DNA of 31,302 nucleotides, taken from M55B174 sp964618065 (GTDB taxonomy: Bacteria > Patescibacteriota > Minisyncoccia > CAIUEV01 > JAHKAQ01). A program made the position numbers and the translations under genes. The notes beneath the pieces are model-generated. The model did no database searches, had not been told where the DNA came from, and was given only the letters and a program-made list of their open reading frames with translations. Where the stretch lies: assembly GCA_964618065.1 (NCBI GenBank), contig CAZTZK010000034.1, positions 1 through 31,302 on the forward strand, given 5' to 3'. Each line of letters begins with the position of its first letter. Positions within the stretch are counted from its first letter, which is position 1. Below are positions 8,854-16,647 of this stretch, piece by piece.

Positions 8854-10176
8854 ATGTCTCTTCAGCACCTAAAAAATTTCTATCATTTTTTGATTGCTCT
8901 AACAGCAAATATTTTTTATGGTTTTCCTTCCAAGAAAATTTTTGTAATAGGAGTTACTGGTACTAATGGTAAGACTACTACGGTTAAGATGATTAGTAAT
9001 ATTTTAGAAAAAGCCGGGCACAAATTGGGAGCAATATCTACTATAGATTTTCAAATTGGTAAAAAAAGGTGGGTTAATAAAACTAAATTTACTACTCTAA
9101 GTTCTTTTGCTCATCAAAAATTTTTAGCTCAATGTGTTAAAGAAAAATGTCAGTTTGCAGTGATTGAAATTTCTTCTCATAGTTTAGACCAAAATAGAGC
9201 TTGGGGAACAGATTATGATATTGGTGTTATCACTAATATCACCAGAGAACATCTTGATTATCACCGAACAATAGAAAAATACCGTCTAGCTAAATTAAAA
9301 ATGTTTAAATATTTAGCCAAAAAAAATACTGCTTTTAAAAATAAAAGGGAAAGCGGATTTGCTGTTATTAATTATTCGCTGAAAAATCCCCAAGAATTTG
9401 TTCTCAACGATCCCTCTAAGATTTATTTCTATGCAATAAAAAGTTTTGATTCTGGGGAAAATAATATTTTAAATAAAAGTAGTAATTTTTTTCAAGCCGA
9501 AAATATTTTAATAGAAAGGAAGGGCACCAGTTTTACTCTAAATAAAAGTAATTATCAAATAGGATTAACAGGAATTTTTAATGTTGAAAATGCTTTAGCT
9601 GCAATTTGTGTGGGTAAAATATTAGGGATTAAGGAACAAATTATTAAAGAAGCTTTAGCTAACTTGAGGAAAATTCCTGGACGGCTGGAAGAAGTTTCAA
9701 ACGATAAAGAGGTGAAAATAATTATTGATTATGCTCTTACTCCCGATTCAATGGAAAAAGTCGGTAAACTGCTACGGAATAAATTGGATGAAACGAAAGG
9801 AGAGAAACCTCTTTTTTATTGGATTTTTGGAAGCTGTGGCGAAAGAGATCGAGGGAAACGGCCGATTATGGGGAAGATAGCAGCTAAATACGCAGACAAA
9901 ATTATTATTACCAATGAAGATCCTTATCATGAAGATCCTCAGCAAATTATAGATGAAGTTTTTAAGGGAGTGCTAGAGGGTGGCAAGACTGAAGGAAAAA
10001 ATGCCTTTAGAATTAAAAACCGTCGTGAAGCTATCAAAAAAGCTTTAAGTCTGGCTAAACGAGGAGATCTTCTTTTGATAACGGGAAAAGGGGCAGAAGA
10101 AAATATGAAGGTGGGGAACAAGCTTATAAAATGGAATGATAAAAGAGTAGTCAAAAAACTGTTAGAGAGAATTTAA
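8854..10176 (+). CDS. MurE-like Mur ligase, short N-terminus
   Basis: A Mur ligase of 440 residues. The P-loop VTGTNGKTTT is already at about 34-43, whereas classical MurE has about 100 residues of UDP-binding domain before it; here only about 30 remain. Other Mur signatures are present: IEISSHSLDQ, NITREHLDYH, the lysine-containing KYRLAKLKMF, GIFNVENALAA, and the C-terminal domain with GSCGERDRGKRPIMG. The MurE amino-acid specificity site (DNPR in DAP-adding enzymes) reads EDPYHEDP, with Y358 at the arginine position. It most likely adds the third amino acid of the peptidoglycan stem or acts on a related precursor; the substrate is uncertain. It lies 51 bases after the response regulator and is followed by a strong terminator. 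Confidence 0.78.
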   Translation: MSLQHLKNFYHFLIALTANIFYGFPSKKIFVIGVTGTNGKTTTVKMISNILEKAGHKLGAISTIDFQIGKKRWVNKTKFTTLSSFAHQKFLAQCVKEKCQFAVIEISSHSLDQNRAWGTDYDIGVITNITREHLDYHRTIEKYRLAKLKMFKYLAKKNTAFKNKRESGFAVINYSLKNPQEFVLNDPSKIYFYAIKSFDSGENNILNKSSNFFQAENILIERKGTSFTLNKSNYQIGLTGIFNVENALAAICVGKILGIKEQIIKEALANLRKIPGRLEEVSNDKEVKIIIDYALTPDSMEKVGKLLRNKLDETKGEKPLFYWIFGSCGERDRGKRPIMGKIAAKYADKIIITNEDPYHEDPQQIIDEVFKGVLEGGKTEGKNAFRIKNRREAIKKALSLAKRGDLLLITGKGAEENMKVGNKLIKWNDKRVVKKLLERI

Positions 10177-10215
10177 ACTTAATTATAGAAGAATTTTTAT
10201 TTTGGAAAATTTATC

Positions 10216-10242
10216 AAAAACAGGTTTTAAGAACCTGTTTTT
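10216..10242 (+). terminator. Intrinsic terminator after the MurE-like gene
   Basis: A perfect 11-base-pair inverted repeat, AAAAACAGGTT / AACCTGTTTTT, with a five-base TTAAG loop. The A-run on one side and T-run on the other let it work in both directions. It lies 40 bases after the ligase stop and just before the promoter of the RND genes, separating the two transcription units. Confidence 0.8.
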
Positions 10243-10256
10243 ATCTTTTGATTAGA

Positions 10257-10285
10257 TTGACTTTTAAGCTTTTGGTTGCTAGAAT
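10257..10285 (+). promoter_or_regulatory. Sigma70-type promoter of the RND efflux operon
   Basis: The -35 hexamer is TTGACT (10257-10262), followed by a 17-base spacer and the -10 hexamer TAGAAT (10280-10285), which has an extended TGC just before it. Each hexamer matches five of six consensus positions. It is the best-matched promoter I found in the window. The predicted start is near 10292, leaving a leader of about 24 bases to the adaptor gene. Confidence 0.75.
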
Positions 10286-10315
10286 TTTTGGTTATTTAAT
10301 TTTTTTAGAATAAAT

Positions 10316-11680
10316 ATGAATAATAGATTTATAAGCTCTGAAGAAAAAATAAACGAAGATTCTTTACGAGGGAATAGCCGATTGAAAAATAAATGGGTGT
10401 TTTTTACGATAATAGCTAGCTTATGCTTGGTAAGTATTATTTTAATTAGAGGAAAAGAGGAAAATATTGATGAGAAGAAAATAGTTCCTAGAAAAGTATC
10501 AGTTTTTGAAATTGGCGGAGGAGAAACCCAATTTGCTCTTTTGGAAAAAACTTTAGAGGTAAAAACCGAAGAAGAAATAAAAATATTTTCTGAATACCCC
10601 GGCGTTATAAAAGAAGATAATTTTAGAGAAGGTGACAAGGTAGAAAAAGATCAAATTTTAGCTCAATTTTGGCAAAGTGCAACGGAGAATAATGCAGCCA
10701 TAGATCTTGGTTTAGCAAGTAGCTCTTCAAACTTTGCCAGAGATAATTTGGAGAAGACAATAGAATCAAGCGAACAAGATCAAAAAATTGCAGAAGATAA
10801 TGTAGATTTAGCTAAAATTAATTATGAAAAAGCTAAAGATGGACTAATTACCCTAGATGAAGATATTGCTGAAGAAAATCTTGAACTGGCCAGGAAGCAA
10901 CGGGAAAAAACAGATATTTTAGCGAAGCAGCAAATTTTAGCTGCCCAAAATAACTTAGAAGCAGCTAAAGCAAATCAGGCAAAGGCTCAACTTAATTACG
11001 AAAAGACATTCATTAAAGCGCCTATTACAGGAACTATCGTCTGGAAAAATTTTTCCTCGGGAGATTATCTAAACCCAGGTTCTCAGTTAGCTATTATAAG
11101 CGGTGAAGGAAATTTAAAATCAGAGTTATATCTTTCCGAAAAAGAAATTAAAAATTTAAAGTTAGGAGATAAAGTAGAAATTATTTGTGGAGAAAAAGTT
11201 TATCCGAATTCAGCTTCAATTGAAAGCATCTCTCATATCCCCAGTCCTTTAAACTTACGTTATAAACTTTCTATAAATTATAATCTGAATGAAATTCCGG
11301 ATTGTGTCTCTGTGAATAAGTTTGTTAAAGCCAGCTTTAAAATTCCGGCTTCTACTCAAGCAGGAAAATATTTTTTACCGCTTTCAGCTGTCAAAGTTGG
11401 TCAGAACAAAAATACTGTTTTTCTAGCTCAAGGAAAAGTTGCCAAACTTAGAGAAGTAAAGACAGGTGAAATTTTTGGAAGGTTTATTGAAATTTTGAAT
11501 GGCTTGGATAGGGGAGATTTAGTGGTAGAAAAAGGGAATAAAGATCTAAAAGATGGAGATGAAATTACTTGGGATAATAATTCAGGAATAAGTTTTTTCT
11601 ATCCTTTCGGTGCGAATAATTTTTCTAGGGTAAAAACCAATTTATTTCTTGATTCTCCTAATAATTTTTGGATTTTTTAA
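10316..11680 (+). CDS. RND efflux membrane-fusion (adaptor) protein, HlyD family
   Basis: The 454-residue protein has one N-terminal anchor helix (about 27-44), then a biotinyl/lipoyl-like half (about 84-118, with KEDNFREGDKVEKDQILAQF), a long Ala/Glu/Lys-rich coiled-coil hairpin (about 120-230), and the second lipoyl half ending at IKAPITGTIVW. Beta-barrel and membrane-proximal domains follow (LKLGDKVEI; KVGQNKNTVFLAQGKV; LDRGDLVVEKGN). This is the adaptor layout of tripartite pumps. The last 30 or so residues after GDEITWD are aromatic and outside the usual family end. It is followed after 10 bases by the RND permease, so the two form one pump. No outer-membrane channel gene is nearby. Confidence 0.85.
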   Translation: MNNRFISSEEKINEDSLRGNSRLKNKWVFFTIIASLCLVSIILIRGKEENIDEKKIVPRKVSVFEIGGGETQFALLEKTLEVKTEEEIKIFSEYPGVIKEDNFREGDKVEKDQILAQFWQSATENNAAIDLGLASSSSNFARDNLEKTIESSEQDQKIAEDNVDLAKINYEKAKDGLITLDEDIAEENLELARKQREKTDILAKQQILAAQNNLEAAKANQAKAQLNYEKTFIKAPITGTIVWKNFSSGDYLNPGSQLAIISGEGNLKSELYLSEKEIKNLKLGDKVEIICGEKVYPNSASIESISHIPSPLNLRYKLSINYNLNEIPDCVSVNKFVKASFKIPASTQAGKYFLPLSAVKVGQNKNTVFLAQGKVAKLREVKTGEIFGRFIEILNGLDRGDLVVEKGNKDLKDGDEITWDNNSGISFFYPFGANNFSRVKTNLFLDSPNNFWIF

Positions 11681-11690
11681 TTTTTAGATA

Positions 11691-14600
11691 ATGAGTGAGA
11701 ATTTTAAAATTAGAACTAGAAGGAAACTGGAGAGGAGAATAAAGAAATTTGAGAAATCACCCCTCTCTTTTTTTATTAGAAAAAAAAGAGTTACTCTTCT
11801 TATTATCATTTTCCTCTTTTTTATAGGAGTTTTGAATATTGGCAGTTTACCTCGCGAATTTGGTCCGGAAGTAGAAATTCCGGTTGGTGTTGTTACGACG
11901 GCTTATCCGGGCGCTTCCTCTCTAGATGTTGAAGAACAAATTACCAAGAAAATAGAAGCTAAAATTGGAAGCTTGAATAATATAAAAGAAATTGATTCTG
12001 ATTCCGGGTTTGGGCTATCAATGGTAGTGGTAGAGTTTGAAGCAGGAAGTGGCTTAAAAAGTTCTCTTAGAGATCTTAAAGATAAATTAGATGAAGTGAG
12101 GAGTGATTTGCCAGAAGACGCTGTTGACCCTCAAGTTATAGAGATTAATTTAAATAACCAGCCCATCCTAGAATTTTCTTTGAAAGGGAAGAGTTATGAT
12201 AAATTAGAGCTAAAAGAATTTGCTGAAGCTATTAAAGACGAACTTGAGAAAATTGCTAATGTTAATGAAGTTAAAGTTATTGGCGGAGAGAAGAAAGAGA
12301 TAAAAGTAAGCGTTTCTCCGGATAAACTCCAAAAATTTAGTTTAAATTTTGATGATGTTATTAGGACAATAAATTCTTTTAATCTAGATTTTCCAATTGG
12401 TTCTCTTGATATTGATAATTTCAATTATGGCATAAGAGTTCAAAATAAGTTTGAAAACGTTGAAGAGGTTGCTAATTTAGTGATTGGTTTTGAAAATGAG
12501 GTTGCAATTAGAATAGAAGATGTAGCTGAAGTTGAAGAATCCTTTCAGGAAAAAACTACTATTTCTAGAATATCTATAGGCGGGCAAAAAGCCCAAGATA
12601 CTGTCTCTGTCCAAGTTTTTAAGAAAACTGGAGGTAATATTACAAAAATTGCTGAGGATGCTAAAAAAAAGGTGGCGGAGCAAAAGGGGAGCCTTTATCC
12701 AGAAGATCTACAAATTGAGGTTACTAGCGACACGGCTAAATATATTGATAAAAGTATAAATGATTTAAGCCAAAATGGTTTAGGAACAATAGCGATTATT
12801 TTGGTTCTTTTAATGCTTTTCCTGGGAGCGAGAGAAGCTTTTATAGCCAGTCTTTCCATTCCTTTCGCCTTTTTTATAGCTTTTGTTGTGATGGCTTTTT
12901 TAGGGCAAAGTCTAAACTTTATTACTATTTTTTCTCTAGTTTTAGCTTTAGGGCTTTTGGTTGATTCAGCTATAGTTATTGTTGAAGGAATGCATGAAAG
13001 GATAGCTAAGTATAAAATGAGTGGTTATTCGGCGGCGATGCTTTCAGTAAAAGAATATGCTGCGCCACTTCTTTCAGGGATGCTAACCACTATCTCAGTT
13101 TTTCTTCCTCTGCTTTTTATAGGAGGTGTTTTTGGAGAATTTTTGAAAGGAATTCCTATTGTTGTTATTGCAACTTTAATAGCTGCTCTATTTGTTTCTC
13201 TTTCTATTATTCCTACAGTTGGATCTTTTTGTCTGAAGCCTAAGTTTGAATTTGTTTTAAAAAACAGAGGAATCTGGCGCTTCTTTAATTTTGCCTCTGT
13301 ATTTTTTAAAACTATTTCTGATAAATATAAAAGCAGTCTAAGAAAAATAATTTCTAATAAGCAAAATCGCCGTTTTTTAGTAGGAGGAGCTTGGTTTTTA
13401 TTTCTTCTCTCTCTTATCTTACCTATCTCCGGTTATCTTAAAATTCAAGCCTTTGGTGAGAGTGAAGCGGAAAATTTTTGGATTAATTTTACAATGCCCG
13501 AAGGAACTAATTTAGAGGAAACGGACAAAGTTGTTAGAGTAATTGAAGACAAACTTTATGCAATACCTGAAATTAAAAATTTTACGACATCTGTTGGTTC
13601 CAGCGCTGATATAAATTATGGGACAGGTTCTGCCAGTAGCAATGCAGGAACAATCGCTGTCAATTTAGTTGAAGATAAATATCGTGTAAAAGGAAGCTCT
13701 CAATTGGCTGAAGAAGTTAGAAATCTTTTGCAACCTATTACTCAAGGGAAGATAGAAGTTGTTGAATCTAACATTGGTCCTCCCGCTGGTTCTCCTCTAG
13801 AAGCTAGAATAACCGGTCCTGAATTAAGTAAGCTAGAAGAAATTTCTAATGATATGAGGGTAATAATGGAAAAAATCCCAGGTGCGGAGGATGTTAAAAC
13901 GGATATTAATTATTTGCCGGGGAATTTTGTAATTACTTTTAATCCTGATATTTTAGCCGAATATAGGTTAACTCCCGCTCAAATAGCAACAGAACTTAGA
14001 AAGGGGATTTCTGGTAACAGAGAAGCCAAAATTAGCCAAGAAGGAAATGAAACTCTTATAAATATAAGTTATCCTGAAAGTAGAATAAAAAATATCAATG
14101 AGCTTACCGAAATTTCTTTCGCTAGTCCTCTTGGAGAAAAAGTTACTTTGGGAGAAATGGCTGATGTTGAAATAAAATCCAGTCTTAATTCTATTAAAAG
14201 AACAAATCAAGAACGTTCTGTCTCTTTATCGGGGCGCAATGCAAAAGGAGCCAATATAAATGAAATTATGGGTGAGTTTAAGAATCAAATGAAAGATTAT
14301 AATTTACCAGTTGGCTATTCTTTAGGATACGGAGGTATTAGCCAAGAACAAAATGAAGTTTATAGGGATATGTTCCTGAAAATGATAATTGGTATTATTT
14401 TAATATTTTTTATTCTGGTAGCTCAATTTAATTCTTTTCGTCAGGTTTTAATAATTTTATTTACCATCCCCTTGGGTATCATAGGAGTTTTATGGGGGAT
14501 GACTTTAGCTAATTTAGTTTTAGATATTCCCGCTTTTATTGGAATTATTGCTCTCTCAGGTATTGTAGTAAATAATGCCATTATTCTTATTGATAGAATA

Positions 14601-14858
14601 AATAAAGCTAGAAAAGAAAGCGAAGAATCTCTAGTTGAGATTGTTGTTAGAACAGCTCATGGGAGGCTCAAGCCTATTATTTTAACAACAGCTACTACTA
14701 TTATGGGCCTGCTCCCATTATCTATTAGAGAACCGGATTGGAGAAATATGGGCTTTACAATAATTTTTGGTCTTACCTTTGCCAGTTTAGTAACAGTTTT
14801 TATGATTCCTTCACTTTATATTATCTTTTCCGGAGATAAAATAAAAAGTAAAAATTAG
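11691..14858 (+). CDS. RND family efflux permease (AcrB/MdtB-like)
   Basis: At 1055 residues this is a full-length RND pump of two repeated halves: TM1 near 33-51, a large extracytoplasmic porter loop, and TM2-TM6 from about 363. TM7 then starts near 565, with a second porter loop and TM8-TM12 at the end. PREFGPEVEIPVGVVTTAYP and PLLFIGGVFGEF are typical family segments. The TM4 proton-relay site reads GLLVDSAIVIVE (D425, S426), where AcrB has two aspartates. The TM10 lysine position of AcrB is N961 in GIVVNNAIILID. So proton coupling would rest on fewer charged residues, as in some other RND branches. The substrate is unknown: drug, lipid or other envelope molecule. It is paired with the upstream adaptor. 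Confidence 0.88.
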   Translation: MSENFKIRTRRKLERRIKKFEKSPLSFFIRKKRVTLLIIIFLFFIGVLNIGSLPREFGPEVEIPVGVVTTAYPGASSLDVEEQITKKIEAKIGSLNNIKEIDSDSGFGLSMVVVEFEAGSGLKSSLRDLKDKLDEVRSDLPEDAVDPQVIEINLNNQPILEFSLKGKSYDKLELKEFAEAIKDELEKIANVNEVKVIGGEKKEIKVSVSPDKLQKFSLNFDDVIRTINSFNLDFPIGSLDIDNFNYGIRVQNKFENVEEVANLVIGFENEVAIRIEDVAEVEESFQEKTTISRISIGGQKAQDTVSVQVFKKTGGNITKIAEDAKKKVAEQKGSLYPEDLQIEVTSDTAKYIDKSINDLSQNGLGTIAIILVLLMLFLGAREAFIASLSIPFAFFIAFVVMAFLGQSLNFITIFSLVLALGLLVDSAIVIVEGMHERIAKYKMSGYSAAMLSVKEYAAPLLSGMLTTISVFLPLLFIGGVFGEFLKGIPIVVIATLIAALFVSLSIIPTVGSFCLKPKFEFVLKNRGIWRFFNFASVFFKTISDKYKSSLRKIISNKQNRRFLVGGAWFLFLLSLILPISGYLKIQAFGESEAENFWINFTMPEGTNLEETDKVVRVIEDKLYAIPEIKNFTTSVGSSADINYGTGSASSNAGTIAVNLVEDKYRVKGSSQLAEEVRNLLQPITQGKIEVVESNIGPPAGSPLEARITGPELSKLEEISNDMRVIMEKIPGAEDVKTDINYLPGNFVITFNPDILAEYRLTPAQIATELRKGISGNREAKISQEGNETLINISYPESRIKNINELTEISFASPLGEKVTLGEMADVEIKSSLNSIKRTNQERSVSLSGRNAKGANINEIMGEFKNQMKDYNLPVGYSLGYGGISQEQNEVYRDMFLKMIIGIILIFFILVAQFNSFRQVLIILFTIPLGIIGVLWGMTLANLVLDIPAFIGIIALSGIVVNNAIILIDRINKARKESEESLVEIVVRTAHGRLKPIILTTATTIMGLLPLSIREPDWRNMGFTIIFGLTFASLVTVFMIPSLYIIFSGDKIKSKN

Positions 14859-14883
14859 CTTTTAAAACCAAGAAACCTCTTTT

Positions 14884-15099
14884 TTAAGCCTTTTTTTTAT
14901 TGCCAGTTCTTTTTCTTTTTATTTTAGAAAGATTTTTGATACATTTAGTACAAAGAAGCATTTGAACTCCTCCTACTTTTTTCTTCTGGAGATTTGCTTT
15001 TTGAATTTTAATACCTGCGCGGTTGTATTGTCCACGTAGTTTATTCAAATATTGAGCTTTGTTATAAGTTTTATGACAAATGTCACAGGATCTAGCCAT
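14884..15099 (-). CDS. rpmB: Large ribosomal subunit protein bL28, four-cysteine form
   Basis: A 71-residue basic protein. The N-terminus MARSCDICHKTY is the bL28 start with a CxxC pair at C5 and C8, and a second pair CTKC lies at about 50-53, so this is the zinc-ribbon ('C+') form. The KANLQKKKVGG stretch and the closing lysine/arginine run (LSKIKRKRTGNKKKA) fit the 23S rRNA-binding part. It is convergent with the RND permease gene (25 bases apart) and divergent from the M50 protease gene. Confidence 0.87.
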   Translation of the reverse strand: MARSCDICHKTYNKAQYLNKLRGQYNRAGIKIQKANLQKKKVGGVQMLLCTKCIKNLSKIKRKRTGNKKKA

Positions 15100-15120
15100 A
15101 AGGATAATTTTAGGAAATAT

Positions 15121-15149
15121 TTGGATGATTATTATTTTTCAGTTATACT
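15121..15149 (+). promoter_or_regulatory. Promoter of the M50 protease gene
   Basis: TTGGAT (15121-15126), a 17-base spacer and TATACT (15144-15149), with five of six -10 positions matching consensus. The predicted start is near 15156, giving a leader of 20-26 bases. The leader holds an inverted repeat, ACATTT/AAATGT at 15162-15179, that covers the first possible ATG. Confidence 0.5.
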
Positions 15150-15170
15150 AATAGATATTAAACATTTGAA
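15142..15170 (-). promoter_or_regulatory. Probable promoter of rpmB (minus strand)
   Basis: Read on the minus strand: TTCAAA, a 17-base spacer, then TATAAC. The predicted start is near 15135, about 36 bases before rpmB. Its -10 overlaps the -10 of the plus-strand promoter for the protease gene (15144-15149), so both may not be used at once. Confidence 0.35.
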
Positions 15171-15175
15171 TTTAA

Positions 15176-15805
15176 ATGTCAATGGATTTAACTATTATGT
15201 CCCAGGTGATAAGTTTAGCTGTTGCTTTAACGGTCCACGAATTTTCTCATGCCTTAGTTGCTTATAAGCTAGGGGACCCTACAGCTAAATATGCCGGACG
15301 CTTAACTCTTAATCCTATTAAACATATAGATCTTTTTGGAACAGTTTTATTCCCCTTGGTTCTTATTTTAACAAGAGCCCCTTTTGTTTTTGGTTGGGCA
15401 AAACCAGTTCCGGTGAACCCCTATAATTTGAAGGGGAAATATGGTGAATCCTGGGTTAGTTTAGCTGGTCCGGGAGCTAATTTTGCCGTTGCAATAGGAA
15501 TTTCTCTTCTTTTAAGATTCTTACCGGATCAGACACTTGCTTCTTGGACAAATAATTTTCAAGAATTAATGTTTCTGTTGGTTGCCATTAATGTAACTTT
15601 TGGAATTTTTAATCTTATTCCTATTCCTCCCCTAGATGGTTCAAAAATTTTAATGGATTTTTTGCCTTCCTCAATGAATAGGCTGAAGAACTTTTTAAAT
15701 AGATACGGCACTATTTTATTGATGGCCTTTATTCTTTTCGGGGGGAATTTTTTGTTTTTAGCTGTTGCTTTCGTCTTAAAAATTCTTTTGGGAGAAATGG
15801 TCTAA
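15176..15805 (+). CDS. Site-2 protease family metalloprotease (peptidase M50)
   Basis: The 209-residue integral membrane zinc protease has HEFSH at 21-25 (metal ligands H21 and H25, catalytic E22) inside the first helix. The third ligand is D154 in FNLIPIPPLDG. GWAKPVPVNPYNLKGKYG and LAGPGANF are conserved elements of the short SpoIVFB/YwhC-like S2P branch; there is no PDZ domain. Such proteases cut substrates within the membrane, often after a first cut by another protease. Possible starts are ATG at 15176, 15182 and 15197; the first lies in an inverted repeat. The stop codon touches the stop codon of the next, convergent gene with no base between them. Confidence 0.87.
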   Translation: MSMDLTIMSQVISLAVALTVHEFSHALVAYKLGDPTAKYAGRLTLNPIKHIDLFGTVLFPLVLILTRAPFVFGWAKPVPVNPYNLKGKYGESWVSLAGPGANFAVAIGISLLLRFLPDQTLASWTNNFQELMFLLVAINVTFGIFNLIPIPPLDGSKILMDFLPSSMNRLKNFLNRYGTILLMAFILFGGNFLFLAVAFVLKILLGEMV

Positions 15806-16645
15806 TTATTGGTTGGCTGGTATTTGAAAGCTTCTTAATTCAAGAATTAAAGGAGGGGAGGATTTTTCTTCGTAGATTGATTTTATTATTCCGGTTTGAT
15901 CAGCTAGCCAGAAGTTGCAAGTAGCTGTGGTAACTTTTAATTTTTCATTATTCTCTGGAAAATCTTCTTCAATAATCCACCAGGATTCAATATGGCGGGT
16001 TTTTATTTTTCCGAAAGGAGTTTCCAAATCTTCTTCTCCTAGAGTATCAAAGAAGATCTTTATTTTTTTGTTTAAAAGTTTTTCTTCATCGGAGTCTTCT
16101 TCGGTAATTTGACTTTCCGGATTAGTTTTTTCTTCTAGCAAAAGAGTTTCTAACTCAAAATTCCAAGATGTAATTTTATCTAGATTTTTAGGAATAAAAA
16201 AACCATTACTACTTTTTATTTCAATTTTCTCTGGCATTTTTTCCGGTAGAGCCAAAAAAAATAAATTATCAACGGTTATTCCCTCTGAAGAACAAAACAT
16301 TTTTGATTGAAAAGATTTATCCTCCTCAGGATAATAAATGTTTATTTTTCTAGAATCATCTTCTGACACCGGGATATCTATTTCCAAGGAGTGTTTGGTG
16401 TCTCCAAAAGAAAAATCATATTTCCAGCTGGCTCCGGGAATTATTGGTAAGTAAGTATTTTCACAGAAATTTTGTTTTGTCGCGATTCTTTCCTTTAGTT
16501 CTAGAGCTTTTTTGCTTAGGTAGATCTGTTCAGTTGGATCTATCGAGGCTGGTTCTTTAATCTCAGCTAATTTTCTGTGGACTATCTTTAATGAAAAAGC
16601 TAAAAAAGCGAATAGAGCTAAAAAGAGTAGAATATTTTTTTTCAT
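15806..16645 (-). CDS. Membrane-anchored extracytoplasmic protein of unknown function
   Basis: I do not recognise this 279-residue protein with certainty. It has one N-terminal hydrophobic helix (about 4-20) after two lysines and no lipobox, so it should be anchored with the rest outside. Two stretches, NTYLPIIPGASWKYDFSF near the middle and TPFGKIKTRHIESWW towards the end, then FWLADQTGIIKSIYE, recall the beta-rich TapB/DUF3108-like pattern of surface proteins; this is a weak resemblance. An acidic insert (ESQITEEDSDEEKL) lies between them. It starts 2 bases after the stop of the multi-helix membrane protein and belongs to the same run of genes after ftsH, suggesting a joint envelope role. 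Confidence 0.65.
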   Translation of the reverse strand: MKKNILLFLALFAFLAFSLKIVHRKLAEIKEPASIDPTEQIYLSKKALELKERIATKQNFCENTYLPIIPGASWKYDFSFGDTKHSLEIDIPVSEDDSRKINIYYPEEDKSFQSKMFCSSEGITVDNLFFLALPEKMPEKIEIKSSNGFFIPKNLDKITSWNFELETLLLEEKTNPESQITEEDSDEEKLLNKKIKIFFDTLGEEDLETPFGKIKTRHIESWWIIEEDFPENNEKLKVTTATCNFWLADQTGIIKSIYEEKSSPPLILELRSFQIPANQ

Positions 16646-16647
16646 TT

